Positions 7,401 through 9,746 of a DNA stretch of 9,746 nt are shown here, piece after piece. Every line of letters starts with the position of its first letter. Position 1 is the stretch's first letter. A program made the translations under genes and the position numbers. Under the pieces are notes generated by a model that worked only from the letters and a program-made list of their open reading frames with translations, did no database searches and was not told the origin of the DNA. The stretch is from Alectryocaccomicrobium faecavium. GTDB lineage: Bacteria > Bacillota > Clostridia > Christensenellales > Aristaeellaceae. The DNA is taken from the NCBI GenBank assembly GCA_018713425.1, contig DVOT01000233.1:1-9746 (forward strand), read 5' to 3'.

Positions 7401-8188
7401 ACCAAAGCTCCTTTCGCATTTTCCTCCGGGTTTTCTTCCCGCGTGAGTTGCAGCACGCGCTCGGCCAAGTCCTCATAGACCGCGCGCATGGGGGATTCCG
7501 CGAGGCACTCGAACACCGTGCCGCCCCCGGCCTCGGCGCGCTGGATATCGCCGCTGCGGGGAATGTAGGCCACCACTTCGGTGCCGATTTCCCGCGCCGC
7601 CCGCGCGACGATGTCCCGTTCGCCCTCGATGTTGCGGGCGTTCAGCACGATGCCGCACAGCCGGGCATAGCCGCGCTTGCCAAAGCCGCGAATGGCCTGG
7701 GCGATGTTGCTGGCCGCGTACAGCGCCATCATCTCCCCGGAGGAAACGATGAACACCTCCCGCGCGTATCCCTCGCGGATGGGCATGGCGAACCCGCCGC
7801 AGACCACATCCCCCAGCACGTCGTAAATCACCACATCGGGCTGGTACACCTCAAAGGCGCGCAACTCGGCCAGCTTTTCGAACGCGGAGATGATGCCCCG
7901 CCCCGCGCAGCCGACCCCGGGCGTGGGCCCGCCCGATTCCACGCACAGCACCCCGCCATAGCCCTCGAACACAATGTCCTCCAGGCGCAGTTCATCGCCC
8001 TTTTGCCGCAGCTGCTCCAGCACGGTGGGAATCCGCTTCCCGCCCATCAGCCCCTTGGTGGAATCCGCCTTGGGGTCGCAGCCCACCTGCATCACGCGAT
8101 AGCCTTTTTCCGCCAGCGCGGCGGAGAGGTTCGAGGTGGTGGTGGATTTGCCTATACCGCCCTTGCCGTATATCGCGATTTTCCGCAT
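7394..8188 (-). CDS. NifH-like ATP-dependent reductase (Fe protein paralogue)
   Basis: This 264-residue protein belongs to the NifH/BchL/CfbC family. Members dimerise around one [4Fe-4S] cluster and couple ATP hydrolysis to low-potential electron transfer to a NifD/K-type partner. Visible are the P-loop GKGGIGKST (8-16), GCDPKADST (36-44, switch I region), C94 in PGVGCAGRG and C130 in DVLGDVVCGGFAMP (123-135), which are the two cluster ligands. R97 sits at the position of the regulatory Arg of NifH. It is slightly shorter than NifH (about 275-295 residues) and lacks an N-terminal extension. It is the first gene of the operon, with AAGGAGA 5 bp before the ATG, and runs straight into the binding-protein gene. 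Its distance from the NifD/K-like pair, with the transporter in between, is unusual. Its partner and substrate are inferred from the cluster. Confidence 0.93.
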   Translation of the reverse strand: MRKIAIYGKGGIGKSTTTSNLSAALAEKGYRVMQVGCDPKADSTKGLMGGKRIPTVLEQLRQKGDELRLEDIVFEGYGGVLCVESGGPTPGVGCAGRGIISAFEKLAELRAFEVYQPDVVIYDVLGDVVCGGFAMPIREGYAREVFIVSSGEMMALYAASNIAQAIRGFGKRGYARLCGIVLNARNIEGERDIVARAAREIGTEVVAYIPRSGDIQRAEAGGGTVFECLAESPMRAVYEDLAERVLQLTREENPEENAKGALVC

Positions 8189-8220
8189 CGCTCTCTCCTT
8201 TCCGGCGCATTTCTTTCACA

Positions 8221-8251
8221 CGCCCGCGCTTGACAAAGTCTTCGGCGGGCG
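8221..8251. repeat. Inverted repeat in the reductase leader and over the regulator promoter
   Basis: CGCCCGC (8221-8227) and GCGGGCG (8245-8251) are perfect complements around a 17-base centre that itself contains GAC-AAA-GTC (8232-8240). On the minus strand it would form a stem in the untranslated leader of the NifH-like mRNA. As DNA it covers the -35 box and spacer of the regulator promoter. It may be a leader hairpin or a second protein-binding site. Confidence 0.4.
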
Positions 8252-8258
8252 CTAGAAT
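8230..8258 (+). promoter_or_regulatory. Sigma-70-type promoter for the AraC-type regulator
   Basis: A perfect TTGACA (8230-8235), a 17-bp spacer and TAGAAT (8253-8258) point to a transcription start near 8265. This leaves a leader of about 117 nt before the GTG start at 8382. The hexamers are close to the vegetative consensus, so the promoter should be strong unless repressed. The inverted repeat just downstream would be an effective operator. Confidence 0.7.
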
Positions 8259-8268
8259 GAATGCGCAA

Positions 8269-8286
8269 GGTTAGTGTATGCTAACC
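8269..8286. promoter_or_regulatory. Inverted repeat operator shared by two divergent promoters
   Basis: GGTTAG, six bases TGTATG, then CTAACC. It lies about +4 to +21 relative to the predicted starts of both divergent promoters, an arrangement that would let one dimeric repressor block both. The arms match those of the DtxR/IdeR metal-repressor consensus (GGTTAG-S-CTAACC), but the spacer is 6 bp instead of 1, so a DtxR-type protein would not bind in the usual way. The true binder could be another regulator, including the adjacent AraC-type protein. Confidence 0.55.
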
Positions 8287-8296
8287 AACGGCCAAG

Positions 8297-8325
8297 AGTA
8301 TATCACGCCGGGCGAAGTTTGTGAT
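8297..8325 (-). promoter_or_regulatory. Predicted promoter of the nitrogenase-like operon
   Basis: On the minus strand TATACT (8302-8297) is preceded by the extended -10 dinucleotide TG (8305-8304). A 17-bp spacer separates it from ATCACA (8325-8320), which matches four of six -35 consensus positions. The start would be near 8290, giving a leader of about 100 nt before the NifH-like ATG at 8188. A weak -35 with an extended -10 suits a regulated or activator-assisted promoter. Confidence 0.5.
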
Positions 8326-8381
8326 CTCAAATTCTCCGGCAAAACCTTAAAAATCTTCTGTTTTCCAAGGAGGGTTGTTGC

Positions 8382-9068
8382 GTGGAATGCTTGGACCAGC
8401 GCCCCATTTCCAGCGAAGAATGGGAATTGCTCTACAACCATATGCCCATTTGCGAAGCGCTCGTGCGCGAAGGGGTGGACGCGGCGGCCGCCCTGTTTCG
8501 CCGCCGCGTGGAAATCCTGGCTGGGCAGACGAGCGGGCCGCCCGGCCAGGAGACGGCCTTTGTGCTGCTCACCTCGCTCAATCGCAGCCTGTACGATTTT
8601 CTTTTGCTGGAATTCGGCGTGTCGCTGGCCCAATGCTGCTATCGCCACCGCGCGCACGCCTGCGACATCCACAGCGCGTGCGCCATCCTGCGCGCGGCGC
8701 GGGCGATGCTGGAAGACTACGCCGCCGGACTGCGCCACAGCCGCGCCAACCGCCCGCACATCGAAAAGGCCTGCGCCTACATCCGCGCGCACCTGGCGGA
8801 GGACCTTTCGCTGGAGCGCGTGTGCGCCGCCGTGTTTCTCAGCAAGAGTTACCTGTGCCAGATTTTCAAAAGCCTGCTGGGCTGCACCTTTGGCGAATAC
8901 GTGAAACAGCAGCGCATTCTGCGCGCGCGCACGCTGCTCGCCTCCACAGGGCAAAGCATCGAGGAAATCGCCGCCGCTTGCGGCTTTGCTTCGCCCACGT
9001 ACTTTGCCACCGTGTTCAAAAGCGCCGTGGGCATGACGCCGTCCGCTTTCCGCCAGAGCCTGCGCTGA
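8382..9068 (+). CDS. AraC-family transcriptional regulator with a Cys/His-rich N-terminal domain
   Basis: This 228-residue protein has a typical C-terminal AraC DNA-binding domain (about 125-226): a first helix-turn-helix in LSLERVCAAVFLSKSYLCQI (142-161) and a second in SIEEIAAACGFASPTYFATV (192-211), ending with the GMTPSAFR motif. The N-terminal 120 residues are not a cupin, are helical, and carry a segment with C85, C86, H89, H92, C94, H97 and C100, plus C3 and C24. This suggests a bound metal or Fe-S cluster as signal. The start is GTG at 8382, chosen because AAGGAGG lies 8 bp upstream and no in-frame ATG fits better. It is divergent from the nitrogenase-like operon and the obvious candidate to control it, and perhaps itself, from the shared intergenic region. 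Confidence 0.88.
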   Translation: MECLDQRPISSEEWELLYNHMPICEALVREGVDAAAALFRRRVEILAGQTSGPPGQETAFVLLTSLNRSLYDFLLLEFGVSLAQCCYRHRAHACDIHSACAILRAARAMLEDYAAGLRHSRANRPHIEKACAYIRAHLAEDLSLERVCAAVFLSKSYLCQIFKSLLGCTFGEYVKQQRILRARTLLASTGQSIEEIAAACGFASPTYFATVFKSAVGMTPSAFRQSLR

Positions 9069-9083
9069 CAAACCCGCGGCTGG

Positions 9084-9122
9084 CCGGCGCGCCCCTCTAT
9101 CACGGCTCCTTTTGCGCGCCGG
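9084..9122. terminator. Possible terminator stem at a convergent junction
   Basis: CCGGCGCGC (9084-9092) and GCGCGCCGG (9114-9122) form a perfect 9-bp inverted repeat around a 21-base loop. It sits just after the regulator stop (9068) and overlaps the end of the GtrA-like gene. There is no long U-tract directly after it, so factor-independent termination is only a possibility. Confidence 0.3.
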
Positions 9123-9576
9123 GCGTTTGAAACACCCACTTTTTGCACAGATGGTAGTTGGCAAAGAACAGCAGCGTATCGACCACGGCCTTGAGCGCCG
9201 TTTTGACGGCCTCCGGCTGAAAACTGCCGCCGCCCAGCCAATGGAACAGGTACACGCCGCCGTATACCGCCGCGGCGGAAACGGCGATGGTGCAAAGGGA
9301 CAAAATGGCATAGCGCAAAGCCGAACCAGCGGCCCGGCTGCGAAACACGAAGCGGCGGTTGAGCAGAAAATTGGCCGCCGCGGAGGCGACGCGCGCCAGC
9401 ACCGTGGCGCAGCCGATTTCCAGCAGGGATTCCCCGCGGAACAAAAGCGCGCTCAGCAGATAGAAAACCAGGAAGTCCACCCCTGTGCACAGAAAGGATG
9501 CGATGGCGTATTTGGCGATGGACAAAAGGCGCGCTCCCCAGGCGCGCGCCTTGGCCCGCAACAGATCGCGCGTCAT
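9100..9576 (-). CDS. GtrA-like small membrane protein
   Basis: This 158-residue protein has four predicted transmembrane helices. The first begins in KYAIASFLCTGVDFLVFYLL (22-41), NFLLNRRFVF (69-78) matches the conserved loop between helices 2 and 3, and the C-terminus DTLLFFANYHLCKKWVF (133-149) repeats the family pattern. GtrA-like proteins are thought to take part in moving lipid-linked sugars across the membrane for cell-surface polysaccharide or teichoic acid modification. I chose the ATG at 9576 because it overlaps the upstream gene's stop as ATGA and family homology begins shortly after; no ribosome binding site is seen, which suggests translational coupling. It looks unrelated to the nitrogenase-like cluster. 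Confidence 0.85.
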   Translation of the reverse strand: MTRDLLRAKARAWGARLLSIAKYAIASFLCTGVDFLVFYLLSALLFRGESLLEIGCATVLARVASAAANFLLNRRFVFRSRAAGSALRYAILSLCTIAVSAAAVYGGVYLFHWLGGGSFQPEAVKTALKAVVDTLLFFANYHLCKKWVFQTPGAQKEP

Positions 9577-9746
9577 CGCAGGAAGAGCAACACGCCCAGC
9601 GCGCACGCGGCCACTGGCCCCAGAAACGCCAGCAGGCGCAATCCCACAGGCCACTGTTTCGCGCCCAGGAACGCGGAGCAGCCGCCCACCACGCCGCCCA
9701 GCAGCGCGCAAAGCCCCATTTGCCACAGAACCGCGTTGATTTCGCC
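9573..9746 (-). CDS. C-terminal fragment of a membrane protein (partial)
   Basis: On the minus strand a frame open from the window edge encodes 57 residues ending in VAACALGVLLFLR and a TGA at 9575-9573. It has two hydrophobic helices separated by AFLGAKQWPVGLRL. The family cannot be named from this fragment. The 4-bp ATGA overlap with the GtrA-like gene supports it being real and in the same operon. By association it may belong to surface-glycan assembly, but this is weak. Confidence 0.6.
   Translation of the reverse strand, partial: GEINAVLWQMGLCALLGGVVGGCSAFLGAKQWPVGLRLLAFLGPVAACALGVLLFLR

Noticed and set aside
833..8188. A nitrogen-fixation (nif) cluster
   Set aside because: The D/K-like subunits are too short, lack FeMo-cofactor contexts and full P-cluster ligands, and no nifB, nifE, nifN or nifV gene is present.
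8189..8290. Cobalamin or other known riboswitch ahead of the importer operon
   Set aside because: The leader is only about 100 nt and I see no B12-box or other recognisable aptamer core.
8278..8904. ATG at 8278 opening a 208-codon plus-strand frame within the regulator leader
   Set aside because: It lies in the wrong frame over the AraC-type gene, has no ribosome binding site, starts inside the operator palindrome and shows no domain.
8271..9311. Minus-strand open frame of 346 codons across the AraC-type regulator
   Set aside because: It runs antisense to a regulator with a good ribosome binding site and conserved AraC motifs, and into the GtrA-like gene in another frame. Its sequence looks like noise.

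Overview
The window is GC-rich bacterial DNA with dense gene packing, ATGA stop/start overlaps and strong GGAGG-type ribosome binding sites. The gene families (nitrogenase-like Fe protein, flavodoxin, FecBCD-type importer, AraC regulator, GtrA) and a hairpin-rich intergenic repeat suggest an anaerobic, high-GC member of the Firmicutes, probably a gut-type Clostridia lineage. That assignment is an inference, because there is no rRNA or marker gene here.

Layout. Positions 1-204 hold the 3' end of an unrecognised plus-strand gene. From 254 to 8188 the minus strand carries one seven-gene cluster. In order of transcription it encodes a NifH-like ATP-dependent reductase (8188-7394), a secreted protein with two tandem FecB/BtuF-like substrate-binding domains (7400-5526), a FecCD-type permease (5517-4498), its ABC ATPase (4453-3674), a hairpin-rich repeat segment without genes (about 3361-3673), a NifD-like subunit (3357-2062), a NifK-like subunit (2065-833) and a flavodoxin (808-254). 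A divergent plus-strand AraC-type regulator lies at 8382-9068. Its promoter and the predicted promoter of the reductase operon flank a single inverted repeat (8269-8286) placed almost symmetrically between them. After a convergent junction, 9576-9100 encodes a GtrA-like membrane protein, overlapped by the end of another membrane protein gene (9746-9573). These last two look like an unrelated operon.

How the genes may work together. The binding protein, permease and ATPase form an importer of the class used for ferric siderophores, haem, corrinoids and, in some members, molybdate or tungstate. The flavodoxin could supply low-potential electrons to the NifH-like protein, which would pass them with ATP hydrolysis to the NifD/NifK-like complex. 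No cofactor-assembly genes (NifB, NifEN, NifV) are present. The NifD-like chain keeps three P-cluster-position cysteines, while the NifK-like chain has lost two of its three. This fits a single [4Fe-4S] cluster held as in protochlorophyllide reductase better than a nitrogenase P-cluster. The best working idea is import of a metal chelate, tetrapyrrole or other hard-to-reduce compound coupled to its reduction by a nitrogenase-superfamily enzyme of unknown substrate. This is the main candidate for an undescribed system in the window.
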